DNA of 64,000 nucleotides from Planctomycetaceae bacterium (GCA_013823135.1 PNLP01000016.1:1-64000); one strand, 5' to 3'; shown: positions 26,851 to 35,571, counted from the stretch's first letter. The notes: generated by a model not told the origin, from the letters alone. Translations and numbers: made by a program.

Positions 26851-28716
26851 ATGCCACGCCTACTGTTCGCGTTAACGATTGCGCTCGCATTCCCCTCCTC
26901 TGGTGCTGCCGCGCCAATCCTGCTCGATGTGGATGCCTCAGAAGTCAGCCGGCGTGTAATCCACATCCGCGAACTTGTGCCCGCGGAACCCGGTCCGCTG
27001 ACGCTGCACTATCCAAGGTGGATCCCCGGTCGGCATCGCCCAGTTGGTCAGATCGCGAACGTCTCCGCGTTGAAGATCTTGGCGAAAGGTGAAGCCCTCA
27101 CCTGGCACCGCGACGATGCCGACCCGTTCACGATTCACTGCACGGTTCCGCAGGGGGCGAAGGCGGCTGAAGTTCAGTTCGATCTGCTGCTTGCGGCAGG
27201 CTCTGAGGGCGGTGCAGCATTCATGACTGTTGCAAGCCCGAAGATCATGACGATGAACTGGAACGACGTGCTTGTGTACCCGAAGGTCGCGAAGCCGCTG
27301 GAACTGCCGTTTGTCACTCGCGTGAGATTGCCCTCTGGGTGGAAGTTCGGCACGGCGTTGCCCATAGCAAAGCCTTCCGACAAGGACGGGGTACTGTTCG
27401 AGAGTGTTACGCTCGAAACCCTCATCGACTCGCCGCTGCTTGCCGGCGAACATGTCCGTGTGGTCCCCATCGGAGTCGGGAAGGAACACTCGGTGGTCAT
27501 CGCGTGCGACAGCCTGGATGGCCTCGAAGTGACTCCCGAGACACTGAAGGCATGGAACCAACTGCCAGACGAGGCTGCGGCACTGTTCGGCCCCGACCAC
27601 CCGTACAAGACCTATACGTTCCTACTCGGGTTGAGCAATCACGTTCCCCGTGCGGGGATTGAACATCATCAGTCGAGCGACAACCGGTTGTCAGAACTGG
27701 CTCTCGTGAAATCGGGTGAGCGGCGGATGGCTGCCACGCTGTTCCCACACGAGTTCGTCCACTCGTGGAACGGCAAGTATCGCCGGCCTGCGGATATGAT
27801 CGTCGGCGATTATCAGGTGCCGCAGCAAACGCGGTTGCTGTGGGTGTACGAAGGGCTGACGAACTATCTCGGCTGGTTACTCGCGGCACGCAGCGGGCTG
27901 TTCTCGCCGGAAGATGCACGCGAATACCTCGCGCTCACGGGTGCGCGGATGACCAACTCACGCGGCCGAGCCTGGCGGCCACTCGACGACACGGCTTCCG
28001 CGGCAAGCGTGCTGTTCGACGCACCACGTTCGTGGGCATCGGCACGACGTGCGGTCGATTTCTACGACGAAGGAACCTTGTTGTGGTTCGAAGTGGACGT
28101 GATGATCCGCACGGCCACCAAAGGAAAGAAATCGCTCGACGACTTCTGCAAGGCGTTTCACGGAACCGGCAGCGGGAAAGCCGAGGTGAAAGGCTACAAG
28201 CTCGAAGACGTAGTCGCGGCGCTGACGGCTGTCGACGCCACGACTGACTGGAAGAAGCACTTCGCGCGACGAGTCGAAGCCGTCGCGGACACGCCGCCAC
28301 TGGAAGGGATCGAGGGGGCAGGTTGGAAGCTTGCGTTCTCAGAGAAACCGTCCGACCTATTCGCGGCACAGGAGGGGCTGTCGCGTGGGGTTAACCTGCT
28401 CGATTCGCTCGGGTTGCTGCTTGGTGCCGAGGGTGCCGTTTCGGATGTGGTCCCCGAGCGACCAGCTGCGAAGGCGGGTTTGGCCCCGGGTATGAAAGTC
28501 ATCGCGGTGAACGGTCGGCGCTTCGCACCGGACACACTGAAATCCGCGGTTGCCAACACGAAGACCGGAGGCAAACTAGAACTGCTCATCGAGAGTGGCG
28601 ACTTCTTCAAGACCCACACAGTCGAATACGCTGGTGGCTTACGGTATCCACGGCTTGAGAAGTCTGACGGACGCGACGACTTGCTGGCCGACATCGTGAA
28701 ACCACGTCGGAAGTGA
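26851..28716 (+). CDS. Secreted M61 (glycyl aminopeptidase) family zinc peptidase with PDZ domain
   Basis: This 621-residue protein has signal peptide MPRLLFALTIALAFPSSGAA and the M61 N-terminal beta domain with LHYPRWIPGRHRPVG. The gluzincin active site is PHEFVHSWNGKYRRP (His300, Glu301, His304), with the third ligand in WVYEGLTNYLG (Glu334). The C-terminal PDZ domain reads GAVSDVVPERPAAKAGLAPG and MKVIAVNGRRF. It probably cleaves peptides in the periplasm. Length and order match the family. It stands as a single gene followed by a 212-bp gap. Confidence 0.93.
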   Translation: MPRLLFALTIALAFPSSGAAAPILLDVDASEVSRRVIHIRELVPAEPGPLTLHYPRWIPGRHRPVGQIANVSALKILAKGEALTWHRDDADPFTIHCTVPQGAKAAEVQFDLLLAAGSEGGAAFMTVASPKIMTMNWNDVLVYPKVAKPLELPFVTRVRLPSGWKFGTALPIAKPSDKDGVLFESVTLETLIDSPLLAGEHVRVVPIGVGKEHSVVIACDSLDGLEVTPETLKAWNQLPDEAAALFGPDHPYKTYTFLLGLSNHVPRAGIEHHQSSDNRLSELALVKSGERRMAATLFPHEFVHSWNGKYRRPADMIVGDYQVPQQTRLLWVYEGLTNYLGWLLAARSGLFSPEDAREYLALTGARMTNSRGRAWRPLDDTASAASVLFDAPRSWASARRAVDFYDEGTLLWFEVDVMIRTATKGKKSLDDFCKAFHGTGSGKAEVKGYKLEDVVAALTAVDATTDWKKHFARRVEAVADTPPLEGIEGAGWKLAFSEKPSDLFAAQEGLSRGVNLLDSLGLLLGAEGAVSDVVPERPAAKAGLAPGMKVIAVNGRRFAPDTLKSAVANTKTGGKLELLIESGDFFKTHTVEYAGGLRYPRLEKSDGRDDLLADIVKPRRK

Positions 28717-28928
28717 AGAAAGTCCACCGTCCAGGGAAGGCGGATACTACTTGACAGCGACCAATATCATCGAGAATCGGGCATTCCACCAAAGCAAGTC
28801 CTACGGGTCGTTCGGCTCCAGGTGATCATCGACTCGGCATTGTCGGGAGATTTCTCTCGGAAGCAGTCTGTTTCGTTCCGATGAAGTTGGGACTGAGATC
28901 GTTCTGTCACAATTCGAGAGCCACACCG

Positions 28929-29381
28929 ATGCAGCCGAATCAGTTGTTGCCGATGGCCCGGTCAGAAAGTGTGATTATTCAGGCGATTCCGGGTGAAACG
29001 CTTGTTTTCGACCAGGTGAGCAAGCAGGCACACTGCCTGAACGCGACTGCGACGCTGGTGTGGTCGATGTGCGACGGCTTGCACACGGCGGGGGATGCGG
29101 TCAACCGGTTGGCCGAACAGGTGGGCTCCCCGGCCGCGGCGGATGTTTTGGCGACGGCCTTGGGTCAACTTGCGGATGCGGGGCTTCTGGTTTCGGAGCC
29201 GTTGAGGCCTGGATTGTCACGTCGTCGGATGCTGGGTCAAATGAGCGCCTCAGGTGTGGCAGCAGCGTTGGCCCCGGTAGTTCTGTCGGTCACGGCTCGA
29301 ACGGCTCAGGCTCAGGCGTCCGCACTTCCACCACCTCCTCCGCCTCCGCCTCCGCCGCCGCCTCCGCCACCTCCGAAGTGA
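28929..29381 (+). CDS. PqqD-like peptide-binding protein with Tat-like segment and poly-proline tail
   Basis: Residues about 10-92 match the PqqD winged-helix fold that presents precursor peptides to modifying enzymes: TLVFDQVSKQAHCLNATATL, VWSMCDGLHTA, ALGQLADAGLLVSE. A segment like a twin-arginine signal follows, far from the N-terminus: SRRRMLGQMSAS (97-108), a hydrophobic stretch GVAAALAPVVLSV and an alanine-rich AQAQAS. The chain ends in 16 consecutive prolines and a lysine (134-150). The start is uncertain: ATG 28929 is used, with 28881 and 28953 possible. It is followed by a nucleotidyltransferase and an HPr-kinase-like gene, so it may chaperone or itself be the peptide that they modify. 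The 212-bp gap upstream has a TTGACA at 28753 but no clear -10. Confidence 0.78.
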   Translation: MQPNQLLPMARSESVIIQAIPGETLVFDQVSKQAHCLNATATLVWSMCDGLHTAGDAVNRLAEQVGSPAAADVLATALGQLADAGLLVSEPLRPGLSRRRMLGQMSASGVAAALAPVVLSVTARTAQAQASALPPPPPPPPPPPPPPPPK

Positions 29382-29432
29382 TTGACCACCACGAACTGAC
29401 GTGTGTCTCGCGTCTTCATGGAGGAAGTCACG

Positions 29433-30527
29433 ATGGCAAGTCGATCAGAAATAAGTCGGTTAGGGCAGTGTGTCTCTGACGTACTTCGTGGATCCTGGCG
29501 GTACGGCCCGTTGCCCGTGGCCACGATCCGCGATGTCGCTGAGATCTGTCCATTGCTGATTCGTCTGGGAGTCGGTGCACTTGCTGGCCGACGGTGTCTG
29601 ACCGGTATCCTCGATGGCTGGGTTGAAGAATTTCGACAAATCCGACTTTGGAATGCTGTTCAGGAAGCGGTACAAGCCCAGCAGTTGATAAAAGTGGTAG
29701 ACACGCTCGGATCTGTCGGAGTGCCATTCTTGTTACTCAAGGGCTGGTCTGTCGCGCGATTGTACCCCGAACCTGGACTTCGACCGGTTGGTGACATCGA
29801 CATTTGCGTGCCGCCCGAGGCGCTGACCGATGCTAGGGCCGCGCTCCGGAGCGACAACTATGGTGACGGGGTTGTTGATCTTCATGCGGGCTTGCCAGAT
29901 TTGCATCCCGCATCTTTTCGCGATCTTTGGTCACGACGGCAGACGATCCCCATTGGCGGGCAATTGCTGTCGGTACTTGGTTCGGAGGATCAACTCAAGC
30001 ACCTCTGCCTCCACTGGGCTCGCCATGGAGGGTGGCGTGCCATCTGGCTTTGTGACATTGCAGTAGCGTGTGAGGCGTTGCCTCGGGGCGTGAACTGGCG
30101 GCTGATCGTGGGTGGGCCGGAATGGCAATCCGCCTGGGTGCGTGGTGCGTTGTCTCTCACGACGGAACTTCTTGGAACCAAGCCGTCGAAGGGGTCTCCA
30201 TCGCTGACCCGGGCTCCGCGGTGGCTGGTGCGAGCTGTGCTGGATGCCTGGGGGCGCGGTCGTGTTGGCGATAGTCACACTTGTGAGGGACGGTCGATCT
30301 TCGATTACTTCCGAACGCCCCTGCTACTTCCTCACGGCTTGCGACAGCGTTGGCCGCTGCCCATCGAAGCGGTTTGCACTCTTCAGAAGAGTCTTTTCAC
30401 GCGTTGGCCTATTCCTCTGCTTCAGGCTGGTTATTCGCTTAGAAGGGCTTGGAGAAAGCTCACGCAACCAGCATCGACAACTGCGGACGGGATTAACTCC
30501 ACGATTCAGATCCACGTTTCCAGGTAA
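29433..30527 (+). CDS. Nucleotidyltransferase family protein (NTP_transf_5-like)
   Basis: This 364-residue protein contains VPFLLLKGWSVARLYPEPGL and RPVGDIDICVPPEAL, the substrate-binding KG (103-104) and metal-binding Asp121/Asp123 typical of the NTP_transf_5 family. Members occur beside HPr-kinase-like genes in lasso-peptide and related clusters and are thought to transfer nucleotidyl or phosphoryl groups to peptide or other acceptors. The C-terminal 200 residues are helical with no second domain recognised. ATG 29433 is chosen for the GGAGGA seven bases before it. It lies 51 bp after the PqqD gene and 3 bp before the kinase gene. Confidence 0.78.
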   Translation: MASRSEISRLGQCVSDVLRGSWRYGPLPVATIRDVAEICPLLIRLGVGALAGRRCLTGILDGWVEEFRQIRLWNAVQEAVQAQQLIKVVDTLGSVGVPFLLLKGWSVARLYPEPGLRPVGDIDICVPPEALTDARAALRSDNYGDGVVDLHAGLPDLHPASFRDLWSRRQTIPIGGQLLSVLGSEDQLKHLCLHWARHGGWRAIWLCDIAVACEALPRGVNWRLIVGGPEWQSAWVRGALSLTTELLGTKPSKGSPSLTRAPRWLVRAVLDAWGRGRVGDSHTCEGRSIFDYFRTPLLLPHGLRQRWPLPIEAVCTLQKSLFTRWPIPLLQAGYSLRRAWRKLTQPASTTADGINSTIQIHVSR

Positions 30528-30530
30528 TCC

Positions 30531-31334
30531 ATGAACCAGTCTTTCGGGCTACGGTTCTATGACCTGAAGATCGATATCGTCACTGATCGTCCGGATCTCG
30601 TCGTAGGTCTTTTGGAACGATTGCCCGGTTGCTGGCAGCGCTGCCAACCTGGCGCGAAACGTCGCTTTTACCTCTTCCAGAGTGAACACGGGGTTTCCCT
30701 TGCTCGCGGCAAAAAGAGTCTCGAATCCGATGTCAGCGATGCATTCGCCGTGGTTCGCCTCGAGCGCGACCTGGAGATACTGGCGGCACTGCGAAACTCT
30801 GAGGTGGTGTTCGTCCACGCAGGCGCGGTCGGTTGGAATGGCAAAGTCATCCTGATTCCCGGACGCAGCTACAGCGGAAAGAGCACCCTCACTGCCGCCT
30901 TGTGCGAGGCGGGTGCGACGTACTATTCCGATGAGTATGCGTTGATCGACGTTCAAGGACGAGTCCACCCCTACCCGCGACCCTGGCAGCTGCGACACGA
31001 GAACGTGAAGCGATTCCCGGTATCGCCGACGCGGGTGGCGACTGTACCCGCGCCAGTTGGTGTGGTGTTGCGGACGCGGTACCGGGAAGGTGAGCGGTGG
31101 CAGCCGCGAAAACTGTCGTTGGGCGAATCGATTCTCACGGTGCTCGCGAATACGCTTCCAGCACGCGACCGGCCGCGCGAGGTGCTTGCGACTCTGAGCA
31201 CGGCCCTGGATACCGCTATTGGCTTTCAGTCATACCGGGGAGATGCGCTGGAGACAGCCCAAGCGATCCTCGATTTGGTCAGTTCCCACGGGCAGGGCGA
31301 ATCACCATCCGAGGTTCCCGCGACGATGACTTGA
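30531..31334 (+). CDS. HPr kinase-like protein (HprK-related kinase)
   Basis: This 267-residue protein has a non-conserved N-terminal half and a C-terminal HprK-like P-loop kinase domain. The block VVFVHAGAVGWNGKVILIPG holds His96, at the position of the HprK catalytic His. The Walker A GRSYSGKST is at 111-119, and YYSDEYALID supplies Asp134/Glu135 in place of the HprK Asp-Asp. True HPr kinase length and its PTS-regulation signature are absent, so it is a relative that probably phosphorylates a serine on another protein or peptide. It starts 3 bp after the nucleotidyltransferase stop, in one operon with the PqqD-like gene. Confidence 0.8.
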   Translation: MNQSFGLRFYDLKIDIVTDRPDLVVGLLERLPGCWQRCQPGAKRRFYLFQSEHGVSLARGKKSLESDVSDAFAVVRLERDLEILAALRNSEVVFVHAGAVGWNGKVILIPGRSYSGKSTLTAALCEAGATYYSDEYALIDVQGRVHPYPRPWQLRHENVKRFPVSPTRVATVPAPVGVVLRTRYREGERWQPRKLSLGESILTVLANTLPARDRPREVLATLSTALDTAIGFQSYRGDALETAQAILDLVSSHGQGESPSEVPATMT

Positions 31335-31370
31335 TTTTTTGGTGCAGATCGCCCGTAGGGGACATTGCGA

Positions 31371-32333
31371 TTACGGACGAATCGCACCGCTACTTGCGTA
31401 GCGGGCATATAGGCATTTCGCCAAGTCCGCGATGTACTTCCCACCTTTCCCTTGTTCTTCGAGCTGTACGATTCGTGCCTCGGGAATTGCCGCTTGACCT
31501 GCGAAAGCCCCCACGAGTGCTCCAGTCATAGCCGCGAGCGTATCCGTATCGTCACCAAGTCCAATTGCTCGTCCGACCGCGAACTCGAAATCCGTTGGCG
31601 TCGCGGCGAAGCAGGCGATTGCAGTCACAACTGATCGGTGTGCGTGCAAAGTACTACCAAGTCCTGAAACGGAATCAGTACGCTTCAACTGTGCTGCGAT
31701 GCCGAGGTGCCACCGAAATTCCTCGGTTGTCGTGCGGTCCAGTAAATCTCGGTAGAACACACGACGGTCAAAAGTCGTGACTTGTGATGCATGAGCGATG
31801 GCGAGCGCAAGAAGTTGGGCACCTTCGATGCCAAGCGGGTGTGTGTGCGTCGGTAAAGCTGAGAGTTTCGCCTGTTGCCAAAGCAACTCATGCTGCTCGC
31901 GAAAGAGAAGGCCCACGGGTGCCACTCGCATTGCTGCTCCATTCCCAAACGACCCTCCCGGGAAGAGCGTGGCGGTGATCTTTCGCCAGTCTTTGTCTCG
32001 AGCCATCGCGTTGAGAACCTTCCGGGCTCCTTGTCCATAGCCGCGATCTGGGTGGTAATTCTCAACGAACGCATGACAGAGCCGGGCTTCTTCAATGCTC
32101 CCGCACTCGATTAGCGTTTCTGCAACACCGATCATCATTTCGGTGTCGTCAGTGAAGTAGAGCGTCTCCCCGCTTGGGTTGCGAACAATGACTTCGGGCG
32201 TGCCGAATTGAAAGTAGATGTCTGCTGCGGTGAGCCCTTCATAGGGTCCGCCAATGGCATCGCCGACTGCCAGACCAAGTAGGCAGCCGGTGAAGCGATC
32301 AGCAACTGAGGCAGAGCTTTCCCAGCGAGACAT
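31371..32333 (-). CDS. ADP-ribosylglycohydrolase family protein
   Basis: This 320-residue enzyme removes ADP-ribose from proteins or small acceptors. The metal sites are visible: GCLLGLAVGDAIGGPYEG at the N-terminus, LYFTDDTEMMIGV (paired Asp) and GLGDDTDTLAAMTGALVGAF near the C-terminus, as in ARH/DraG enzymes. ATG 32333 is used; an upstream Met at 32345 is possible. It is convergent with the kinase operon (36-bp gap) and downstream of the helicase gene. Confidence 0.9.
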   Translation of the reverse strand: MSRWESSASVADRFTGCLLGLAVGDAIGGPYEGLTAADIYFQFGTPEVIVRNPSGETLYFTDDTEMMIGVAETLIECGSIEEARLCHAFVENYHPDRGYGQGARKVLNAMARDKDWRKITATLFPGGSFGNGAAMRVAPVGLLFREQHELLWQQAKLSALPTHTHPLGIEGAQLLALAIAHASQVTTFDRRVFYRDLLDRTTTEEFRWHLGIAAQLKRTDSVSGLGSTLHAHRSVVTAIACFAATPTDFEFAVGRAIGLGDDTDTLAAMTGALVGAFAGQAAIPEARIVQLEEQGKGGKYIADLAKCLYARYASSGAIRP

Positions 32334-32384
32334 GGTGATCCCCACACGGGCGACGCCTCGAAAGACGTCGCTCGCGAAGAGTTA

Positions 32385-33962
32385 TTACAACCGATCTGAG
32401 TAGCGGCGGCGGTTCTTGCCGTAGACTGCCTTCCTCGCCGGTGGTGCTGTTCCGGCTGCGGCGTCGGGCGGAGCGAAAGGGTCGTCGGTCGGTGGTGCCT
32501 CGCCGGGGGCGGTGCCCAACTTCTCGATCGGCCCGAAGTCGTCCTCAACACCCCAGCCGTGCTCGTCACGTTTGACCGGAGGCGGTGGTGCAGGCGGAGG
32601 TGATGTCGGCGACGAAACTCGTCGCGAGGTGTACCACTCGCCCGGAATCTCGTCGCGTTCGATCAGGCGGTTGATCATCGACTCAATGTCGGTCAACAAC
32701 CCACCCTGTTCCGGAGTGGCGAACGCGATCGCGATGCCGTCTCGCCCGATGCGGCCGGTGCGGCCGATTCGGTGAACGTAGTTCTCGATGTCGATGGGCA
32801 GATCGTAGTTCACGACGTGCGAAAGTCCCTCGACGTCGATACCGCGGCTCATCACATCGGTCGCGATCAGGTACTTGATCTCGCCGGTGCGGAACGCGGC
32901 CATGATCTTCTCACGCTGCGACTGTGGCAAATCGCCGTGAATCACCGCGGCCTTGGCAACCACTCGCTTGAGTTCGCGATACAGGTTGTCGGCCCAGCGC
33001 TTGCGTTCGACGAAGATCAGGCACTGTCGCGGTTTCTCGCGAGCGATGACGAGCTTCAGCAACTCCATCTTCTTGTCGGCATCGACCGTGAAGTACGACT
33101 GCCGAATCTTGTCCACGGTCGGCGTGGCCGGCGTCATGTGGAGGTGCGTCGGGTCGGTCATGTAGCGGTTTACGAGCCGCTTGATTGTGTCCGGCACGGT
33201 CGCGGACATCAGCAGCGTTTGCCGTTTTAGCGGGCAACGCTTCAGGATCCGTTCGATATCCGGGCGAAAGCCAATGTCGAGCATCCGGTCGGCTTCATCG
33301 AGGACAACGTAGCGGACGTGATCGAGCGACATCGAACCGCGGCGAAGGTGGTCGAGCATTCGCCCCGGGGTGCCCACGACGAGATCGCACCCCCGAGCCA
33401 GCCCGGTGAGTTGCTTCTGCATCCCGGTGCCACCGTACACGGGCACAGTGGAGAACCGGCTACTGGGCGCGAACTTCTCGGCTTCCTTCGCGACCTGCAA
33501 CGCGAGTTCGCGTGTCGGGGTCATCACCAGGCCGATCGGCCCCTTGAGTTTGTGTGGTCGCCAGCGGGCGAGGAACGGCAGGATGTACGCGGCGGTCTTC
33601 CCGGTGCCGGTTTGGGCCTGACCAATCACGTCCTTACCCAGCAGGGCAGGGGGGATGACGGCTTCTTGAATCGGCGTGGGATGGGTGTAGCCGGCGTGGT
33701 CGAGTGCATCGAGGACAGCACGATTCAGCTTTAGATCCGCGAACGTGACGGCCAGGTCGGTTTCCGGAGGTGGTGCGTTTTCGTGGTCAGGGTCGGTGGT
33801 CGGGTCTGCCTCGTCCGCGGCGTCGGAGGAAGAATCTTCGAGGTCGTCTGGTTCGGCCGATTGGTCGTCTAACTCGTTCGTCTCGTCGTCGGTTGTTTCG
33901 TCGTCCAATTCGGGGGAATTGTCAAAATCCCCGTCGGTTGGGGGGGTCAACACAGGCTCCAT
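32385..33962 (-). CDS. DEAD-box RNA helicase (RhlE-like)
   Basis: This ATP-dependent RNA helicase of 525 residues has every motif: Q motif GYTHPTPIQEAVIP, I AQTGTGKT, Ia PTRELA, Ib TPGR, II VLDEADRML, III SAT, V ATDVMSRGIDVEG and VI HRIGRTGR. The first 70 residues are an acidic, low-complexity extension (DDETTDDETNELDDQSAEPD) and the C-terminus is a proline-rich basic tail ending GKNRRRYSDRL. ATG 33962 is chosen because the longer frame upstream is not protein-like. It probably acts in ribosome assembly or mRNA decay. Confidence 0.93.
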   Translation of the reverse strand: MEPVLTPPTDGDFDNSPELDDETTDDETNELDDQSAEPDDLEDSSSDAADEADPTTDPDHENAPPPETDLAVTFADLKLNRAVLDALDHAGYTHPTPIQEAVIPPALLGKDVIGQAQTGTGKTAAYILPFLARWRPHKLKGPIGLVMTPTRELALQVAKEAEKFAPSSRFSTVPVYGGTGMQKQLTGLARGCDLVVGTPGRMLDHLRRGSMSLDHVRYVVLDEADRMLDIGFRPDIERILKRCPLKRQTLLMSATVPDTIKRLVNRYMTDPTHLHMTPATPTVDKIRQSYFTVDADKKMELLKLVIAREKPRQCLIFVERKRWADNLYRELKRVVAKAAVIHGDLPQSQREKIMAAFRTGEIKYLIATDVMSRGIDVEGLSHVVNYDLPIDIENYVHRIGRTGRIGRDGIAIAFATPEQGGLLTDIESMINRLIERDEIPGEWYTSRRVSSPTSPPPAPPPPVKRDEHGWGVEDDFGPIEKLGTAPGEAPPTDDPFAPPDAAAGTAPPARKAVYGKNRRRYSDRL

Positions 33963-34392
33963 CGTTGGCGTATGTCTGCCCAGTTTGATCGCGTTCCGCA
34001 GTTCAGGCAGACGGGTTTGTGTGTCTGCGGATCGGTCAACCCGGTAACGCGCGAACGCGGCCACGGTTGACAGGAAGGGCGTGCAGCGACACGCCGAACT
34101 TCCAATTCTTATCCATCTTAAACCGTTAGGCCAAGAGTGTCTACCCAGCTTGTCAAGCAACTGAAGTCTGGGGAAATGATTCCGGGCGATAGACACACCC
34201 CACTCTGGAACCATTTGACTTGTCCGGAAGAAAGTTCATCAGAACAATTTCATCCGCCGCCAAACCCATTGAAGTGATATTCCAGAAGTCGGTTGTGTCG
34301 TCGTGTTGTGGTTGCGAAAGGCGGTTCATTTCCGAGTCCATATCAGAATCATGCGAGACGCGAGCCGACACGATGCATTTATGGCCGTCATT
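33963..34392. other. Noncoding region upstream of the helicase gene
   Basis: About 430 bp between the helicase start and the large palindrome. It presumably contains the helicase promoter and a long leader. A minus-strand frame of up to 105 codons (34470-34153) crosses it, but it runs through the palindrome and has no ribosome-binding site or recognised domain. I see no RNA gene. Confidence 0.4.
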
Positions 34393-34452
34393 CAGCCGAA
34401 CAACGCAAAGAACCCACCATCGCGATGGTGGGTTCTTTGCGTTGTTCGGCTG
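34393..34452 (-). terminator. 60-bp perfect palindrome at the end of the sigma / membrane-protein operon
   Basis: Arms of 30 bases pair perfectly without spacer; the centre is CCATCG|CGATGG and the outer part CAGCCGAACAACGC. It starts 14 bp beyond the stop of the minus-strand membrane-protein gene. A core of AACCCACCATCG / CGATGGTGGGTT with TTCTTT would work as a terminator, but a typical terminator is half this length. Confidence 0.65.
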
Positions 34453-34466
34453 GCTGCGACCCGACA

Positions 34467-34916
34467 TCATGGTCCGAGGTCGATCACCGGGGGGACGAAG
34501 CCATCGTTCTTGTTGTTCCCCTTCGTTGCGTTCTCCTTACGGAGTTCCGTGAGCGGGGCGGGGTCGGAGGCCGTGCTTGCGTTCATGTTCAGGGGGTTGC
34601 CCGATGAACCGTTGCCAGTGGCCGAACGCTCTGCTGTCTGGAAGCCATTGGACAGCGTCCAGCACGTTCCGATGAGCAGGGCGACCGAGGCGGCCAGGGT
34701 ATAGCGTGCCTTGCTGCTGGAGTCGTGGTTCGCGGCGACCGGCTGATTCCGTGGGGTCTCGGGGGTGTGAGAGCCGCGAGCCACAGCCAGGGTCGAAGGT
34801 TCGCTGTGAACGCTGGGTGCGACGGGGGCCGCTGGCCACGGTTTCTTCAATTGGTGTTTGAAGAAATCCGAGAACATGGCATCGAGCGAATCGTCGGAGA
34901 GGGAGGGGTTATTCAT
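34467..34916 (-). CDS. Single-pass membrane protein, putative anti-sigma partner
   Basis: This 149-residue protein has a cytoplasmic N-terminus (DDSLDAMFSDFFKHQLKKPW), a proline-rich linker, one membrane segment (RYTLAASVALLIGTCWTLSN, 71-90) and a polar exterior tail ending NDGFVPPVIDLGP. It starts 3 bp after the ECF sigma stop. Position and topology suggest an anti-sigma factor, but the zinc-binding H-x3-C-x2-C motif of classical anti-sigmas is absent. Function is inferred from context only. Confidence 0.6.
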   Translation of the reverse strand: MNNPSLSDDSLDAMFSDFFKHQLKKPWPAAPVAPSVHSEPSTLAVARGSHTPETPRNQPVAANHDSSSKARYTLAASVALLIGTCWTLSNGFQTAERSATGNGSSGNPLNMNASTASDPAPLTELRKENATKGNNKNDGFVPPVIDLGP

Positions 34917-34919
34917 GGT

Positions 34920-35501
34920 TTAGTTGTCGGCTCCGGGTTGAGCGGAACCGAAGTCTCCGTGGTTCGTGAGCTTTTCGGCTAACCGTTGGCGAGCACGGCT
35001 GAGCCGCATGTGGACCGCGGTGACGGCAATATCGAGCCGTTCGGCGATCGTGTTCGCGTCGTAATCCAGAGCATAACGCAGGGTCAGAATCTCGCGGTCC
35101 GCGGGGGCCAGTTCCTTAAGAACGGCCCTCAACTGAGCGAACATCTCTTCCTGTTCAAGCTTCTCAATCGGGTTCGGCTGCGATGAGCGAACCCCGTTGA
35201 GCAATTCCGGTGGCTGCGTCCCGTTCCTTCGGAAGGCACTCTTCGCATAATCCTCGGCGAGGTTTCGGGCAACCCGGAGCAACCAGGCCCGCGGGTTTTG
35301 AATATCCTCGCCCGCTTCCCATTGTTTCCAGAGCCGCATGAACGCTTCTTGCGTCACATCCATCGCCTGGTCGGAATCCATCCACCGGGCATAGGCCAGA
35401 GCCCAGACCTCACGGCTGTGTTGAGCGTACAGCGCCTCGAACTCTGCCCGGCGGGGGGAGCCTCCGGGTCCATCGGGCGTATTTGCAAAGCCTTGCGGCA
35501 T
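34920..35501 (-). CDS. ECF-type RNA polymerase sigma factor
   Basis: This 193-residue protein has region 2 (FEALYAQHSREVWALAYARW, DQAMDVTQEAFMRLWKQW, NPRAWLLRVARNLAEDY) and region 4 (LAPADREILTLRYALDYDAN, TIAERLDIAVTAVHMRLSRA). Length and the two-region layout are those of ECF sigma factors. It is co-transcribed with a membrane protein that may hold it inactive. The proB gene lies 70 bp upstream on the same strand. Confidence 0.92.
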   Translation of the reverse strand: MPQGFANTPDGPGGSPRRAEFEALYAQHSREVWALAYARWMDSDQAMDVTQEAFMRLWKQWEAGEDIQNPRAWLLRVARNLAEDYAKSAFRRNGTQPPELLNGVRSSQPNPIEKLEQEEMFAQLRAVLKELAPADREILTLRYALDYDANTIAERLDIAVTAVHMRLSRARQRLAEKLTNHGDFGSAQPGADN

Positions 35502-35571
35502 CGGCCGGTCAGGTCTTCAGTAAAGCAGTCCGGCGTCGTTGTCCCCAATAAGACGACGACCTTTCGATATC

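Noticed and set aside
29330..29380. CCN-rich tract as a simple-sequence expansion
   Set aside because: The codons vary among CCA, CCT and CCG, and the frame is kept to the stop, so it is treated as coding poly-proline.
30531..31334. True HPr kinase/phosphorylase (hprK)
   Set aside because: The length, N-terminal domain and PTS-linked signature do not fit, and the context is PqqD plus nucleotidyltransferase rather than PTS genes.
34153..34470. 105-codon minus-strand frame upstream of the helicase gene
   Set aside because: It runs through the 60-bp palindrome, lacks a ribosome-binding site and has no recognisable family.
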